A program made the position numbers and the translations under genes. The notes beneath the pieces were generated by a model. It was given only the letters and a program-made list of their open reading frames with translations, was not told where the DNA came from and did no database searches. From assembly GCF_018614775.1 (NCBI RefSeq), contig NZ_JAGGOF010000019.1:1-64000 (forward strand): 64,000 bases of DNA, written 5' to 3'. Source of the DNA: Pseudomonas fluorescens. GTDB lineage: Bacteria > Pseudomonadota > Gammaproteobacteria > Pseudomonadales > Pseudomonadaceae. Shown one piece after another: positions 12,659 to 22,728 of this stretch (the stretch's first letter is position 1; every line of letters begins with the position of its first letter).

Positions 12659-14182
12659 TCAAGTGGTCAGTGTACGCAGCAGGTTCTTGTAGTCCTCGCG
12701 GATGTCCGCGTCGGATTCCTTAAGTTCGTTGATCTTGCGGCAGGCGTGCAGCACGGTGGTGTGGTCACGCCCACCAAACACATCGCCGATTTCCGGCAGG
12801 CTGTGGTTGGTCAGTTCCTTGGACAAGGCCATGGCTACCTGACGCGGGCGCGCGACCGAACGCGAACGGCGCTTGGACAACAGGTCGGAAATCTTGATCT
12901 TGTAGTATTCAGCCACCGTGCGCTGAATGTTATCCACAGAGACCAGCTTGTCCTGGAGCGCCAGCAGGTCTTTCAAGGATTCGCGAATCAGCTCGATGGT
13001 GATGTCGCGGCCCATGAAGTGCGAATGAGCGATCACCCGCTTGAGGGCACCTTCGAGCTCTCGCACGTTCGAGCGAATGCGCTGGGCAATGAAGAACGCG
13101 GCGTCATGAGGCAGCTCGACCTTGGCCTGGTCAGCCTTCTTCATCAAAATCGCGACCCGGGTTTCCAGCTCTGGCGGCTCGACAGCCACCGTCAGGCCCC
13201 AGCCGAAACGGGATTTCAGGCGCTCTTCCAGGCCCTCGATTTCTTTCGGATAACGGTCACTGGTGAGAATGACCTGCTGCCCACCTTCAAGCAACGCGTT
13301 GAAGGTGTGGAAAAACTCTTCCTGGGAACGCTCCTTGCGGGCGAAGAACTGGATGTCGTCGATCAGCAAGGCGTCCACCGAACGGTAGAACCGCTTGAAC
13401 TCGTTGATCGCGTTCAATTGCAACGCCTTGACCATGTCGGCCACGAAACGCTCGGAATGCAGGTAAACGACCTTGGCATTCGGGTTCTTCTTCAACAGAT
13501 GGTTGCCCACCGCGTGCATCAAGTGGGTTTTACCCAGGCCCACGCCACCATAAAGGAACAGCGGGTTATAGCCGTGCTTGGGGTTATCCGCCACTTGCCA
13601 GGCGGCGGCCCTGGCCAACTGGTTGGATTTACCTTCGACGAAGTTTTCGAAGGTAAAGGTCCGGTTCAGGTAGCTGGTGTGCTTGAGCGCACCTTCGACC
13701 TGGACGTTGCGCTGTTCGGCACGCACCGGAGCCTGCTGCGAGCTCGCGCCTGCCATGGGATCGAAACTGTCCCGGGACGGCTCTTCGCTGACTTCCGCCG
13801 TTTTCTGCGTACTGCGTTTGCTCGGGGCAGGTGCGGGAGCAGGGGCGGTGTTAACCGGCGCAGCGGCTGCCTGGGCCTGGGAGGCGGCTGCGGCCAGCGG
13901 CGCATTGGGCGCCGCGCGCGGTGCCGAACTGCGTTTGCTGCCTATTAATAAGGACAGCGCAGGCGCCGTGCCATTGCCATGCTCGTCGAGCAGTTCCAGG
14001 ACGCGACCCAGGTACTTTTCGTTGACCCAGTCGAGAACGAAACGGTTGGGCGCATAGACACGCAACTCGTCGCCTTCGGCTTCGACCTGTAGTGGACGGA
14101 TCCAAGTGTTGAATTGTTGGGCAGGCAGCTCATCGCGCAAAAGCTCCACGCACTGCTGCCAAAGTTCCACTGACACGGACAT
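12659..14182 (-). CDS. dnaA: Chromosomal replication initiator protein DnaA
   Basis: This 507-residue AAA+ initiator binds TTATCCACA boxes and melts oriC. Domain I covers roughly residues 1-75. Domain II is an Ala/Pro-rich linker (about 82-160). Domain III has Walker A GGVGLGKT at 212-219 and Walker [10 protein letters not shown]. Domain IV ends with the DNA-binding signature [15 protein letters not shown]. The ATG at 14182 follows the origin region. The coding sequence contains an exact DnaA box at 12930-12938, and the upstream boxes in oriC suggest autoregulation. Confidence 0.98.
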   Translation of the reverse strand: MSVSVELWQQCVELLRDELPAQQFNTWIRPLQVEAEGDELRVYAPNRFVLDWVNEKYLGRVLELLDEHGNGTAPALSLLIGSKRSSAPRAAPNAPLAAAASQAQAAAAPVNTAPAPAPAPSKRSTQKTAEVSEEPSRDSFDPMAGASSQQAPVRAEQRNVQVEGALKHTSYLNRTFTFENFVEGKSNQLARAAAWQVADNPKHGYNPLFLYGGVGLGKTHLMHAVGNHLLKKNPNAKVVYLHSERFVADMVKALQLNAINEFKRFYRSVDALLIDDIQFFARKERSQEEFFHTFNALLEGGQQVILTSDRYPKEIEGLEERLKSRFGWGLTVAVEPPELETRVAILMKKADQAKVELPHDAAFFIAQRIRSNVRELEGALKRVIAHSHFMGRDITIELIRESLKDLLALQDKLVSVDNIQRTVAEYYKIKISDLLSKRRSRSVARPRQVAMALSKELTNHSLPEIGDVFGGRDHTTVLHACRKINELKESDADIREDYKNLLRTLTT

Positions 14183-14243
14183 CCCCTAAGTTGAAAGCCG
14201 GTGAGGCAAAAACAAGCGGCCATTGTAGCGACCAGACGCCCAC

Positions 14244-14590
14244 TTATCCACATGCAGGTTGCCGATCGCCCATGATTATCAATGCCTTAACAAAGAGAAA
14301 GGCGACAGACGGTCAGTGGATAAGCTCTGTGGATAACCGGGTCTGAGGTCATTGCATAAGTGGGGGTTGAACCCGGTGGATAACCGGCCTGTGGATAACT
14401 GCCCGTTCCACACACAGCTTATCCGAGGGCGCAGCACAGCCTGAACACCGTTTTCCACTGTAGTTGTCATCCTCTGTACATGACGGATTATAAGGCCTGG
14501 GGGTGGTTATCCACAGAAAAGTGGCTGCCTAGCTTCTATAAGCTTTACAGAAAAGCTTTAAATAATTCCCTTCTTTATTTCTATATCTAG
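14244..14590. other. oriC: Chromosomal replication origin oriC
   Basis: The dnaA-rpmH interval holds four exact DnaA boxes: TTATCCACA at 14244-14252 and 14507-14515 on plus, and the complement at 14328-14336 and 14390-14398. Two further boxes with one mismatch lie at 14315-14323 and 14375-14383. Right after the last box is an AT-rich stretch (about 14530-14590) suited to unwinding. Pseudomonas origins are known to lie between dnaA and rpmH, so the assignment is strong. Exact boundaries are estimated. The interval 14183-14652 holds no gene. Confidence 0.93.
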
Positions 14591-14652
14591 TGCCGTGTGA
14601 TGAATCCGCCAGGAAGGCTGCGCATCTATTTAAAGGAAACGCTGGTTGGAAA

Positions 14653-14681
14653 TTGACCTAGAGGCTTGCTTTCTCTAGAAT
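14653..14681 (+). promoter_or_regulatory. Sigma70 promoter of rpmH-rnpA
   Basis: TTGACC at 14653-14658 and TAGAAT at 14676-14681 are separated by 17 bp. This is a strong housekeeping promoter about 60 bp upstream of rpmH. It sits at the edge of oriC, so transcription from it leads away from the origin. Confidence 0.8.
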
Positions 14682-14741
14682 CCCCGGTCTCTTAAAACGG
14701 GGGCCATTCCGGCCCGTTGTGGACGAACCAGGTAACACGAC

Positions 14742-14876
14742 ATGAAACGTACTTTCCAACCAAGCACTATCAAACGCGCTCGTACCCACGGTTTCCGTGC
14801 TCGCATGGCTACCAAGAACGGTCGTGCCGTCCTGTCGCGTCGTCGCGCCAAAGGTCGTGCGCGTCTGGCAGTTTGA
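14742..14876 (+). CDS. rpmH: 50S ribosomal protein L34
   Basis: This is a 44-residue, very basic large-subunit ribosomal protein. The sequence [20 protein letters not shown] and the Arg/Lys-rich C-terminus [12 protein letters not shown] are diagnostic of L34. It lies between oriC and rnpA, as in nearly all bacteria. The rnpA start is 16 bp beyond its stop, so the two share a transcript. Confidence 0.97.
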   Translation: MKRTFQPSTIKRARTHGFRARMATKNGRAVLSRRRAKGRARLAV

Positions 14877-14892
14877 TAATCCGGCACTGGAG

Positions 14893-15294
14893 GTGAGTCA
14901 GGACTTCAGTCGGGAAAAGCGTCTGCTTACTCCCCGGCATTTCAAGGCAGTCTTTGACTCCCCTACCGGCAAGGTTCCGGGGAAAAATCTCCTGCTCCTT
15001 GCGCGTGGCAACGATCTCGATCACCCCCGACTCGGGCTGGTTATCGGGAAAAAGAGCGTCAAGCTCTCCGTTCAGCGCAATCGCCTCAAACGTCTGATGC
15101 GCGAATCGTTTCGCCTGAACCAGGATTCACTGGTCGGATGGGACATCGTTATCGTCGCGCGCAAAGGTTTGGGTGACGTAGAAAACCCCGAATTGATTCA
15201 GCATTTCGGCAAGCTCTGGAAGCGTCTGGCACGTAACAAGCCGGTACCAGCAGTCAACACCGAAACTGTAGGGGTAGACAGTCCAGATGCGTAA
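14893..15294 (+). CDS. rnpA: Ribonuclease P protein component
   Basis: This 133-residue basic protein assists the RNase P RNA in maturing tRNA 5' ends. The RNR motif region is visible as [16 protein letters not shown], and [11 protein letters not shown] lies just before it. The GTG at 14893 gives [12 protein letters not shown], the usual Pseudomonas start; the frame is open upstream but overlaps rpmH. Its last 8 bp overlap yidD. Confidence 0.95.
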   Translation: MSQDFSREKRLLTPRHFKAVFDSPTGKVPGKNLLLLARGNDLDHPRLGLVIGKKSVKLSVQRNRLKRLMRESFRLNQDSLVGWDIVIVARKGLGDVENPELIQHFGKLWKRLARNKPVPAVNTETVGVDSPDA

Positions 15295-15532
15295 ACTGGC
15301 ACTCGTTCCGATCCAGTTTTACCGCTACGCCATTAGTCCCTTGATGGCCAGTCACTGTCGTTTCTACCCCAGTTGTTCCTGCTACGCGTATGAAGCCATA
15401 GAAAATCATGGCCTTCTGCGCGGTGGCTGGCTGACCTTTCGTCGTTTAGGTCGCTGTCATCCGTGGAATCCCGGCGGCTATGACCCGGTTCCGCCTATCC
15501 CTACCTCCCGTTCTTCTTCGATGGCCGAGTAA
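15287..15532 (+). CDS. yidD: Membrane protein insertion efficiency factor YidD
   Basis: This 81-residue protein of the YidD family helps YidC insert inner-membrane proteins. The family core is present: [12 protein letters not shown], then a Cys-rich [15 protein letters not shown] and [17 protein letters not shown]. The conserved cysteines and the HPWNPGG motif are intact. It overlaps rnpA by 8 bp and ends 2 bp before yidC, consistent with a coupled operon. Confidence 0.93.
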   Translation: MRKLALVPIQFYRYAISPLMASHCRFYPSCSCYAYEAIENHGLLRGGWLTFRRLGRCHPWNPGGYDPVPPIPTSRSSSMAE

Positions 15533-15534
15533 TC

Positions 15535-17217
15535 ATGGATATCAAACGCACGATCCTGATCGTCGCCCTGGCAATCGTGTCCTACGTCATGGTCCTTAAA
15601 TGGAACCAGGACTATGGCCAGGCTGCCCTGCCGACTCAGAATGTTGCAGCCAGCAATACCGCACCGAGCCTGCCGGATGCCCCTGTTGGCAACACTGCTG
15701 CCAGCAATGACGACATCCCCCGCGCGGCAAGCGATACCAGCGCTCCTGCAGAAGCCCCAGTGGCGGTCAGCAAGGATCTGATTCAGATCAAGACGGACGT
15801 GCTCGAGCTGGCAATCGATCCACAAGGTGGTGACATCGCCCAGCTGAAGCTGCCGCTGTATCCCCGTCGCCAGGATCATCCGGAAATTCCGTTCCAGTTG
15901 TTCGACAACGGCAACGAGCGGACCTACCTGGCCCAGAGTGGCCTGATCGGCACCAACGGCCCGGACGCAAGCCCGGCCGGTCGTCCGACCTACTCTGCCG
16001 AGAAGAAGACTTATCAACTGGCTGATGGTCAGGATCAACTGGTCGTTGACCTGAAGTTCAGCAAGGATGGCGTCAACTACATCAAGCGTTTCACCTTGAA
16101 ACGTGGCCTGTATGACGTGACTGTGTCCTATCTGATCGACAACCAGAGCGCCCAGCCCTGGTCCGGTGCGATGTTCGCGCAATTGAAGCGCGACGCCAGC
16201 TCCGATCCTTCCTCCAGCACCGCCACTGGCACCGCGACTTACCTGGGCGCCGCCCTGTGGACAAGTTCGGAGCCGTACAAGAAAGTGTCCATGAAGGACA
16301 TGGACAAGGCACAGCTCAAGGAAACCGTCCAAGGTGGCTGGGTTGCCTGGCTGCAACACTACTTTGTGACTGCCTGGATCCCGCAGAAAGGCGAAAGCAA
16401 CGTCGTCCAGACACGCAAGGACAGCAAAGGCAACTACATCATCGGTTACACCGGCCCGGCGTTGACCGCTGCGCCCGGTGCAAAAGCCGAAACCAGCGCC
16501 ATTCTGTATGCCGGCCCGAAAAGCCAGGCGGTGCTGAAGCAGTTGTCCCCCGGTCTGGAATTGACCGTCGACTATGGCTTCCTGTGGTTCATCGCCCAGC
16601 CGATCTTCTGGCTGCTGCAACATATCCACAGCATTGTCGGTAACTGGGGCTGGTCGATCATCTTCCTGACCATGCTGATCAAGGGGCTTTTCTTCCCGTT
16701 GTCGGCTGCCAGCTACAAATCCATGGCGCGCATGCGTGCAGTGGCACCGAAACTGGCTGCCCTGAAAGAACAACATGGCGATGATCGGCAGAAAATGTCC
16801 CAGGCCATGATGGAGCTGTACAAGAAGGAGAAGATCAACCCGCTGGGTGGTTGCTTGCCGATTCTTGTGCAGATGCCTGTGTTCCTGTCGCTGTACTGGG
16901 TGTTGCTGGAAAGCGTGGAAATGCGCCAGGCGCCATTCATGCTGTGGATTACCGACCTGTCGATCAAGGACCCGTTCTTCATCCTGCCGATCATCATGGG
17001 TGCGACCATGTTCATCCAGCAGCAGTTGAACCCGACACCGCCGGATCCGATGCAGGCGAAGGTCATGAAAATGATGCCGATCATCTTCACCTTCTTCTTC
17101 CTGTGGTTCCCGGCGGGTCTTGTGCTGTACTGGGTTGTGAACAACGTGTTGTCCATCACTCAGCAGTGGTACATCACACGTAAGATCGAAGCGGCGACGA
17201 AAAAAGCCGAGGCGTAA
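15535..17217 (+). CDS. yidC: Membrane protein insertase YidC
   Basis: This 560-residue Oxa1/YidC-family insertase places inner-membrane proteins with or without Sec. It has an N-terminal signal anchor (about residues 5-20). A large periplasmic beta-sandwich domain follows (about 60-340). The five-helix core region near the C-terminus includes KGLFFPLSAASYKSMARMR and NPLGGCLPILVQMPVFLSLYWVL. Length is normal for gammaproteobacteria. It ends in a terminator at 17240-17264. Confidence 0.97.
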   Translation: MDIKRTILIVALAIVSYVMVLKWNQDYGQAALPTQNVAASNTAPSLPDAPVGNTAASNDDIPRAASDTSAPAEAPVAVSKDLIQIKTDVLELAIDPQGGDIAQLKLPLYPRRQDHPEIPFQLFDNGNERTYLAQSGLIGTNGPDASPAGRPTYSAEKKTYQLADGQDQLVVDLKFSKDGVNYIKRFTLKRGLYDVTVSYLIDNQSAQPWSGAMFAQLKRDASSDPSSSTATGTATYLGAALWTSSEPYKKVSMKDMDKAQLKETVQGGWVAWLQHYFVTAWIPQKGESNVVQTRKDSKGNYIIGYTGPALTAAPGAKAETSAILYAGPKSQAVLKQLSPGLELTVDYGFLWFIAQPIFWLLQHIHSIVGNWGWSIIFLTMLIKGLFFPLSAASYKSMARMRAVAPKLAALKEQHGDDRQKMSQAMMELYKKEKINPLGGCLPILVQMPVFLSLYWVLLESVEMRQAPFMLWITDLSIKDPFFILPIIMGATMFIQQQLNPTPPDPMQAKVMKMMPIIFTFFFLWFPAGLVLYWVVNNVLSITQQWYITRKIEAATKKAEA

Positions 17218-17239
17218 CTTGCTCTGTGGATAACCACAC

Positions 17240-17264
17240 AAAACGCCCCCTAGTGGGGCGTTTT
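17240..17264 (+). terminator. Rho-independent terminator after yidC
   Basis: AAAACGCCCC (17240-17249) pairs with GGGGCGTTTT (17255-17264) over a 5-nt loop and ends in a T-run. It lies 23 bp after the yidC stop and just beyond an exact DnaA box (17225-17233). Confidence 0.88.
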
Positions 17265-17296
17265 GCTATCTGCCACTTTTGTCTGGATACCGGTTT

Positions 17297-18667
17297 ATGA
17301 GCGCACCGCGTGAAACCATCGCCGCCGTTGCCACCGCCCAAGGTCGTGGCGGGGTCGGCATCGTCCGTATCTCGGGGCCGTTGGCCAGCACTGCGGCCAA
17401 AGCTATCAGCGGTCGCGAGCTCAAACCGCGGTTTGCTCACTACGGCCCGTTCTTCAGTGACGATCAGCAAGTGCTGGACGAGGGCCTTGCCCTGTATTTC
17501 CCCGGACCGAATTCGTTTACCGGCGAAGACGTGCTGGAACTGCAAGGCCACGGCGGCCCCGTCGTCCTGGATATGCTGCTCAAGCGTTGCCTGGAACTGG
17601 GTTGCCGCCTGGCCCGGCCGGGAGAGTTCAGCGAGCGCGCGTTCCTCAACGACAAACTCGACCTTGCCCAGGCCGAGGCCATTGCCGATCTGATCGAAGC
17701 CAGCTCGGCCCAGGCCGCGCGCAACGCGTTGCGTTCGTTGCAAGGTGCTTTTTCACAGCGTGTGCATAACCTGACCGAGCAATTGATCGGCCTGCGCATC
17801 TACGTCGAGGCGGCGATCGACTTCCCGGAAGAAGAAATCGATTTCCTTGCCGATGGCCATGTGCTGACCATGCTGGACAAGGTTCGCGATGAGTTATCCA
17901 CAGTACTGCGCGAAGCGGGGCAGGGTGCCTTGCTGCGTGACGGTATGACCGTGGTGATTGCTGGACGGCCAAACGCTGGTAAATCCAGCCTCCTGAACGC
18001 CCTGGCCGGTCGTGAGGCCGCCATTGTCACGGAGATCGCCGGCACCACCCGGGATATCTTGCGTGAACATATCCACATCGACGGAATGCCACTGCACGTG
18101 GTGGACACTGCGGGGCTGCGAGACACCGACGACCAGGTTGAGAAAATCGGCGTTGAGCGGGCACTCAAAGCCATCAGCGAAGCGGACAGGGTGTTGCTGG
18201 TCGTGGACGCCACGTCGCCGGAAGCCGACGACCCATTCGCCTTGTGGCCGGAATTCCTCGAAGTCCGACCGGATCCGGCAAAAGTCACCTTGATTCGCAA
18301 CAAGGCCGACCTCACCGGGGAAGCGATTGCCCTTGAAGTCAGTGACGATGGGCATGTGACCATCAGCCTGAGCGCGAAGTCGGCTGGCGAAGGCCTCGAA
18401 TTGTTGCGCGAGCATCTCAAGGCTTGCATGGGCTATGAGCAGACCTCGGAAAGCAGCTTCAGCGCCCGACGCCGGCATTTGGAGGCGTTGCGTCATGCCA
18501 GTGCCGCTCTGGAACATGGCCGTGCTCAACTGACATTGGCCGGTGCCGGCGAACTGCTCGCCGAAGATCTGCGTCAGGCCCAGCATTCGCTGGGTGAAAT
18601 CACCGGGGCGTTCAGTTCCGATGACTTGCTGGGACGGATCTTCTCCAGCTTCTGCATCGGCAAATGA
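17297..18667 (+). CDS. mnmE: tRNA modification GTPase MnmE
   Basis: This 456-residue GTPase works with MnmG to make 5-carboxymethylaminomethyluridine at the wobble base of certain tRNAs. The N-terminal tetrahydrofolate-binding domain is followed by a G domain with G1 GRPNAGKS at 223-230 and DTAGLRDT. The protein ends in the catalytic CIGK. The ATG at 17297 gives the normal length; a TTG at 17279 is less likely. In many pseudomonads mnmE and mnmG are close neighbours, but here an iron-uptake cassette lies between them. Confidence 0.96.
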   Translation: MSAPRETIAAVATAQGRGGVGIVRISGPLASTAAKAISGRELKPRFAHYGPFFSDDQQVLDEGLALYFPGPNSFTGEDVLELQGHGGPVVLDMLLKRCLELGCRLARPGEFSERAFLNDKLDLAQAEAIADLIEASSAQAARNALRSLQGAFSQRVHNLTEQLIGLRIYVEAAIDFPEEEIDFLADGHVLTMLDKVRDELSTVLREAGQGALLRDGMTVVIAGRPNAGKSSLLNALAGREAAIVTEIAGTTRDILREHIHIDGMPLHVVDTAGLRDTDDQVEKIGVERALKAISEADRVLLVVDATSPEADDPFALWPEFLEVRPDPAKVTLIRNKADLTGEAIALEVSDDGHVTISLSAKSAGEGLELLREHLKACMGYEQTSESSFSARRRHLEALRHASAALEHGRAQLTLAGAGELLAEDLRQAQHSLGEITGAFSSDDLLGRIFSSFCIGK

Positions 18668-18671
18668 ACGG

Positions 18672-18707
18672 AGGCTGTGGACAATTTATCCACAGCCTGG
18701 CTTTTTT
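18672..18707 (+). terminator. Terminator of mnmE, overlapping a DnaA box
   Basis: AGGCTGTGGA (18672-18681) pairs with TCCACAGCCT (18689-18698), loop 7 nt, followed by T6 at 18702-18707. It is shared by the converging mnmE and receptor genes. The exact DnaA box TTATCCACA (18686-18694) overlaps the downstream arm. Confidence 0.87.
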
Positions 18708-18709
18708 AG

Positions 18710-21145
18710 TTACCAGTTGTATGAAACCGTGCCGAGCAGCGTACGGTCTTCACCCCAGTAGCAGCGCCCCGCATCGTTGCAACCCGAAACATACTCCTTG
18801 TCGAACAGGTTCTTCGCGTTCAAGTCGACACTCCAATGCGTATCGATCTGGTAGCCGACGGCGGCGTCCACCAGCGTAACATCGCCGGCATCGAGCTTTC
18901 CGTACAGGGTGGGCGCGGTGTAGGCGTATGCGCTGTCGAAATAGCGCACGCCGCCCGCCACGTACAACCCTTTCAAGTTACTTTCCAGAAAGCGATATTT
19001 GGCCCAGAAAGAGGCCTGGTTTCGCGGTACGCCGGTCATCTGGTGGCCTTTTACCAGGGATGTCGGCGCATCCTCGGTCACCCGCGCATCGGTATAAGTG
19101 TAGGAGGCCGTGACATTCAGGGCTGGGGTCAGGTTGCTATTGAGCTCCAGCTCCACGCCCTTGGCACGGCTCTCACCCACCTGACGATAAGTCGACGTGG
19201 TAGCGTCGAAGTAAGTGTCGTCTTTTTTGCGCAAATCGTAGACGGACGCAGTGAAGGCAGTATCCCAGCCAATGGGCTCGTATTTGAGGCCGACTTCATA
19301 CTGGCTGCTGGTGATCGGTTCAAGCGGCGTGCCGGCATTGGAAATCTGCTGCACCGGTACGAAGGCCGTCGAGTAACTGACGTAAGGCGTCATGCCGTTG
19401 TCGAACTGGTACATCAAGCCACCCTGATAGGTGAACTTCTTGTCCTTCGAGCTGATGTTTCCCGCGCTGGCGACCTTGTCGCGGAAATCGCTGTCGACCC
19501 AATCCTGGCGCCCACCAAGTAGAAACAGCCAGCGGTCGTATTTGCTCTGCAACTGGGTATAAACCCCTTTCATCTGTTGTTCGAGCAAGGTGTTTTGCAC
19601 CGCGATCGGCGTCTTCGGATCGCCCAGGTACACCGGGTTGTAGATATCCACAGGCCCGACGACGCCGGCATTCCAATCCTGATTGAACGACGTCCGATCA
19701 TAGCTGGCACCGAACAGCAGGGTATTTTCCAGACCCCCCGTGCTGAACTTACCCTCCAACTGGTTATCCAGGGAGTACACCATCGATTTGTTGAAACGGT
19801 CATAGGCCGTGACGTTCACGCGGCGGCCAAAGCCGCCGTTGTTCAAACTGCCGGGCCAGGTTTCGTGGCGGGTGATGCGTGATTGCAGGTAGCGCGAGTT
19901 CTGCCGGAACTGCCAATCGTCATTGAAGCGGTGGCTGTATTCATAACCGGTGCTCCAGGTTTCCCGCTCGAAGGTGTTCCAGTCCGGATCGCCAAGCATG
20001 GTGTCCTTGGGCAACTGACCGTTCGGGTTGCTGAGCAGCGTACCGGCGGCTGGTAACCCCAACTCCATGTTGGTGTGATCTTTCTGATAGTTGGCCAGCA
20101 GGGTGAGCGTGTTGAAGTCATCGAAATTCAGAGTCAGGGAGGGCGCTATGTAGAGACGGTCATCTGGAACGTGGTCGGTCTGGGTATCCGCGTTACGGCC
20201 CAACATTACGATCCGGCCGAGGATATTGTCGTTCTCGGCGAGCGGTCCGGAGACGTCCACGCCAACCTGACGCCGGTTGTGGGATCCATAGCCCAGCTGG
20301 ACTTCGCCCTGTGGCGTGGCGGTCGGCCGCTTGCTGACAAGATTGACCAGGCCACCCGGCGCATTCTCTCCATAAAGCAGCGAAGACGGCCCGCGGAATA
20401 CCTCGACTCGCTCCAATCCGTATGGCTCCGAGCTGGTGTCGTAGCGGTTGCCCTGGACCCTGAGGCCATCGCGGAGCAAGCCATAGCCATAATCCGTGGC
20501 GTTGAAGCCGCGTATATAGAACAGGTCCCCAGCCAAGCTGTCGCCAGCGGCGAAAGGCGGGGCGAAGATGCCAGGAACATAACCCAGGACATCGGTCAGG
20601 GTCTGTGACTTCTGGTCTTTCATACGCTGGCCGGTAACCACCGACACCGAGCGCGGCGTTTCTGACAACGGCGTGCTGGTTTTCGTACCGATCCGGCTGT
20701 TTTGTGCCCTGTAGCCCACATCGGTGGCGTAATCCAGGTCCATCGGGTTGGCCGCCGTCGCGCTGATACTGGTGGCTGCCAGTTCGATTGTCTGGCCCGT
20801 CGGCAAGGCGTACAGCGTGTAACTGCCGGGCGCCTGCGCCATGGCCTGGAGCCCTGAACCTTGCAACAGCTGGGCGAATCCCTGTTCAACGGAATAGTCA
20901 CCGGTCAACCCGGGGCTCTGCATCTGACCGGTCTGCTGTGGAGAGAACGAGAGGATGACATTGGCTTTCGCGGCGAACTGGTTCAGAACGGTGTCCAGTG
21001 AACCGGCGGCAATAGCGTAGTGCTGCGTGGCGGTATTGGCGAAAGCGCCAGGGGCCACCAGCACGCCGCCTGCGGTGCTGGTTATCAACAGGCCATAAGC
21101 GATGCAGTGCTGAGAAAAACGCTGACGAAACGTGGAGAGGCGCAT
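18710..21145 (-). CDS. TonB-dependent siderophore receptor with STN signalling domain
   Basis: This 811-residue outer-membrane receptor takes up a ferric siderophore using TonB energy. A signal peptide covers about residues 1-35. An STN domain follows (about 40-110, ...GSLDTVLNQFAAKANVILSFSP...), the kind that contacts a FecR-type regulator. Next come the plug, with IRGFNATDYGYGLLRDGL, and a 22-strand barrel ending in aromatic SYNW. A C-terminal cysteine pair (CNDAGRC) resembles ferrichrome-type FhuA/FiuA receptors. The ATG at 21145 is chosen because it starts a signal peptide; the frame upstream overlaps fecR. Together with fecI and fecR it forms a cell-surface signalling system. A hydroxamate substrate is inferred. 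Confidence 0.88.
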   Translation of the reverse strand: MRLSTFRQRFSQHCIAYGLLITSTAGGVLVAPGAFANTATQHYAIAAGSLDTVLNQFAAKANVILSFSPQQTGQMQSPGLTGDYSVEQGFAQLLQGSGLQAMAQAPGSYTLYALPTGQTIELAATSISATAANPMDLDYATDVGYRAQNSRIGTKTSTPLSETPRSVSVVTGQRMKDQKSQTLTDVLGYVPGIFAPPFAAGDSLAGDLFYIRGFNATDYGYGLLRDGLRVQGNRYDTSSEPYGLERVEVFRGPSSLLYGENAPGGLVNLVSKRPTATPQGEVQLGYGSHNRRQVGVDVSGPLAENDNILGRIVMLGRNADTQTDHVPDDRLYIAPSLTLNFDDFNTLTLLANYQKDHTNMELGLPAAGTLLSNPNGQLPKDTMLGDPDWNTFERETWSTGYEYSHRFNDDWQFRQNSRYLQSRITRHETWPGSLNNGGFGRRVNVTAYDRFNKSMVYSLDNQLEGKFSTGGLENTLLFGASYDRTSFNQDWNAGVVGPVDIYNPVYLGDPKTPIAVQNTLLEQQMKGVYTQLQSKYDRWLFLLGGRQDWVDSDFRDKVASAGNISSKDKKFTYQGGLMYQFDNGMTPYVSYSTAFVPVQQISNAGTPLEPITSSQYEVGLKYEPIGWDTAFTASVYDLRKKDDTYFDATTSTYRQVGESRAKGVELELNSNLTPALNVTASYTYTDARVTEDAPTSLVKGHQMTGVPRNQASFWAKYRFLESNLKGLYVAGGVRYFDSAYAYTAPTLYGKLDAGDVTLVDAAVGYQIDTHWSVDLNAKNLFDKEYVSGCNDAGRCYWGEDRTLLGTVSYNW

Positions 21146-21263
21146 GGTGGGTAAGCCCTGGAGGTTGGCAAAGAGCCGCGTTATCGCGATTACCTGAAGG
21201 GCCGTATCAGCACGGAAAAAGATAACCCCCGTCACCCATTTATTTGCGGGTGCCGGGATGTCC

Positions 21264-22211
21264 TCATCCCATTCGCCTGATCGACACCCAGTATTGGCTG
21301 AAATATCGAACCTGAATGGGCAACGACGCCTGCAGGTTAGCCAGCACGGCATCCGTGGAGTCCAGGCGAAACGTACCGGAGACCCGCAAGTGCCGGGCCC
21401 GTTCCTGACATTGCAGGACACCGGGTCGATAACGACCCAGCTCTTCAATGACGTCCCCCAGGGGCGTGTCGAGAACGATCATCTGGCCGTCCACCCACGC
21501 CGCTTGCGCGGAACGATAGGATTGGATGGCCCCCAGGCCCTGACTGTTGAAGTCGGCTTGCTCGCCGGCCTCAAGGGTAGCGGTGTCGTTCGGGCCCCCT
21601 CCCGGCGCAATGCTGACCCGGTCTTGCAGCACGCCCACACGCGTCGAGTCCGACAACCGGCGTACCGTGAATCGCGTCCCCAGCGCCTGAATACGGCCAT
21701 CCTCGGTCTCGACAAAAAAAGGCCGTGTGTCTTTGAGTTTGCCGGTCTGCACCAGGATTTCCCCGCTGAACAACCGAATCAGCCGCTGGTGAGTGTCGAA
21801 CGAAATATCTATGACTGTTTCGGTGTTGAGATGAATACGGCTACCGTCCGCCAGGTCAAGGGCACGACGCTGCCCCACTGCGGTTTTGTAATCGGCCCAG
21901 ACCGAGGCCAGCGTCCTGTGGTCTCGCAGGTTCCACCCGACAGAACCCGTGGCGGCCAACAACAACAGCAGCTTGAGTACCTGGCGCCGGTGTTGTCCGG
22001 TATTCAATGCACGCCGTGAAACGTCCTGGGGCAACGCACCGAGATGGCGCTGCAGTTGCTCGATCTGGTGCCACGCATCTTGGTGGGCTGGATCGCTGTC
22101 GAGCCAGCCCTGCCAAGCCAGGCGTTCGGTGTGCGAAGGGGGACTGTCCTGAAACTGCACGTACCAACTGGCGGCCGCTTCGAAGATCTTGCGATCCGGC
22201 AGGGCAGGCAT
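21264..22211 (-). CDS. FecR-type anti-sigma/transmembrane regulator
   Basis: This 315-residue regulator has an N-terminal cytoplasmic domain with the FecR-type start (ASWYVQFQDSPPS...RLAWQGWLDSDPAHQDAWHQIE) that binds the sigma factor. A single membrane helix lies near residues 78-93. The periplasmic FecR domain holds DLADGSRIHLNTETVI and would sense the STN domain of the receptor. The ATG at 22211 overlaps the fecI stop by one base (TGATG). The gene lies between the sigma factor and the receptor, the usual order. Confidence 0.9.
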   Translation of the reverse strand: MPALPDRKIFEAAASWYVQFQDSPPSHTERLAWQGWLDSDPAHQDAWHQIEQLQRHLGALPQDVSRRALNTGQHRRQVLKLLLLLAATGSVGWNLRDHRTLASVWADYKTAVGQRRALDLADGSRIHLNTETVIDISFDTHQRLIRLFSGEILVQTGKLKDTRPFFVETEDGRIQALGTRFTVRRLSDSTRVGVLQDRVSIAPGGGPNDTATLEAGEQADFNSQGLGAIQSYRSAQAAWVDGQMIVLDTPLGDVIEELGRYRPGVLQCQERARHLRVSGTFRLDSTDAVLANLQASLPIQVRYFSQYWVSIRRMG

Positions 22212-22717
22212 CAGCGTTCGGCCATGATCAATGCGCACTCGGTGAGTGCGCGCACCATGTGCTTTTTCACGGTGGTCAGGGAAACCTTCAATTGCCCGGC
22301 AATCTGTTGATAAGTCAGCCCGCCGATTTGCGACAGCATGAAGATGCGCCGGGTACGGGTTCCCAACCCCGCCAAGGCTTTATCCACAGAGACCAGCGTC
22401 TCGATGATCAATGCCTTGTCTTCTTCACTGATCGCGGTGGGCTCGGGTCGCGCTGAAAGAGACTCCAGATAGGCGGCTTCAATAGCCTGCCTTCTATAAC
22501 GATCAATGACCAGGCCTCTTGCGACCGTGGCGAGGTAATCCCGTGGCTCGCGAATCTGCATGGCATTGCGTGCCCCAAGAATCCGCACAAACGTGTCATG
22601 GGCAACGTCCGCAGCATCGCAAGCGTTCTGCAACTTGCCCCTGAGCCACCCGTACAGCCACGAATGGTGTTGCTCATAAATTCGCTCGATCGCAGCAGTA
22701 TGAGAAGACAAAGGCAT
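22211..22717 (-). CDS. ECF sigma factor, FecI type
   Basis: This 168-residue extracytoplasmic-function sigma factor of the iron-starvation group would direct transcription of the adjacent TonB receptor gene when its siderophore is present. Region 2 holds the AADVAHDTFVRIL stretch. Region 4 is a C-terminal helix-turn-helix (GLTYQQIAGQLKVSLTTVKKHMVRAL). The start ATG at 22717 is about 12 bp from a Fur-like box, which fits repression by Fur when iron is plentiful. An exact DnaA box lies inside the gene at 22380-22388. Confidence 0.92.
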   Translation of the reverse strand: MPLSSHTAAIERIYEQHHSWLYGWLRGKLQNACDAADVAHDTFVRILGARNAMQIREPRDYLATVARGLVIDRYRRQAIEAAYLESLSARPEPTAISEEDKALIIETLVSVDKALAGLGTRTRRIFMLSQIGGLTYQQIAGQLKVSLTTVKKHMVRALTECALIMAER

Positions 22718-22728
22718 AGTCCGGGCGC

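Noticed and set aside
14419-14427. TTATCCGAG as a further DnaA box in oriC
   Set aside because: Only 6 of 9 positions match the consensus, so it was not counted.
15478-17241. 587-codon open frame opposite yidC
   Set aside because: Antisense shadow with no motif; yidC is unambiguous.
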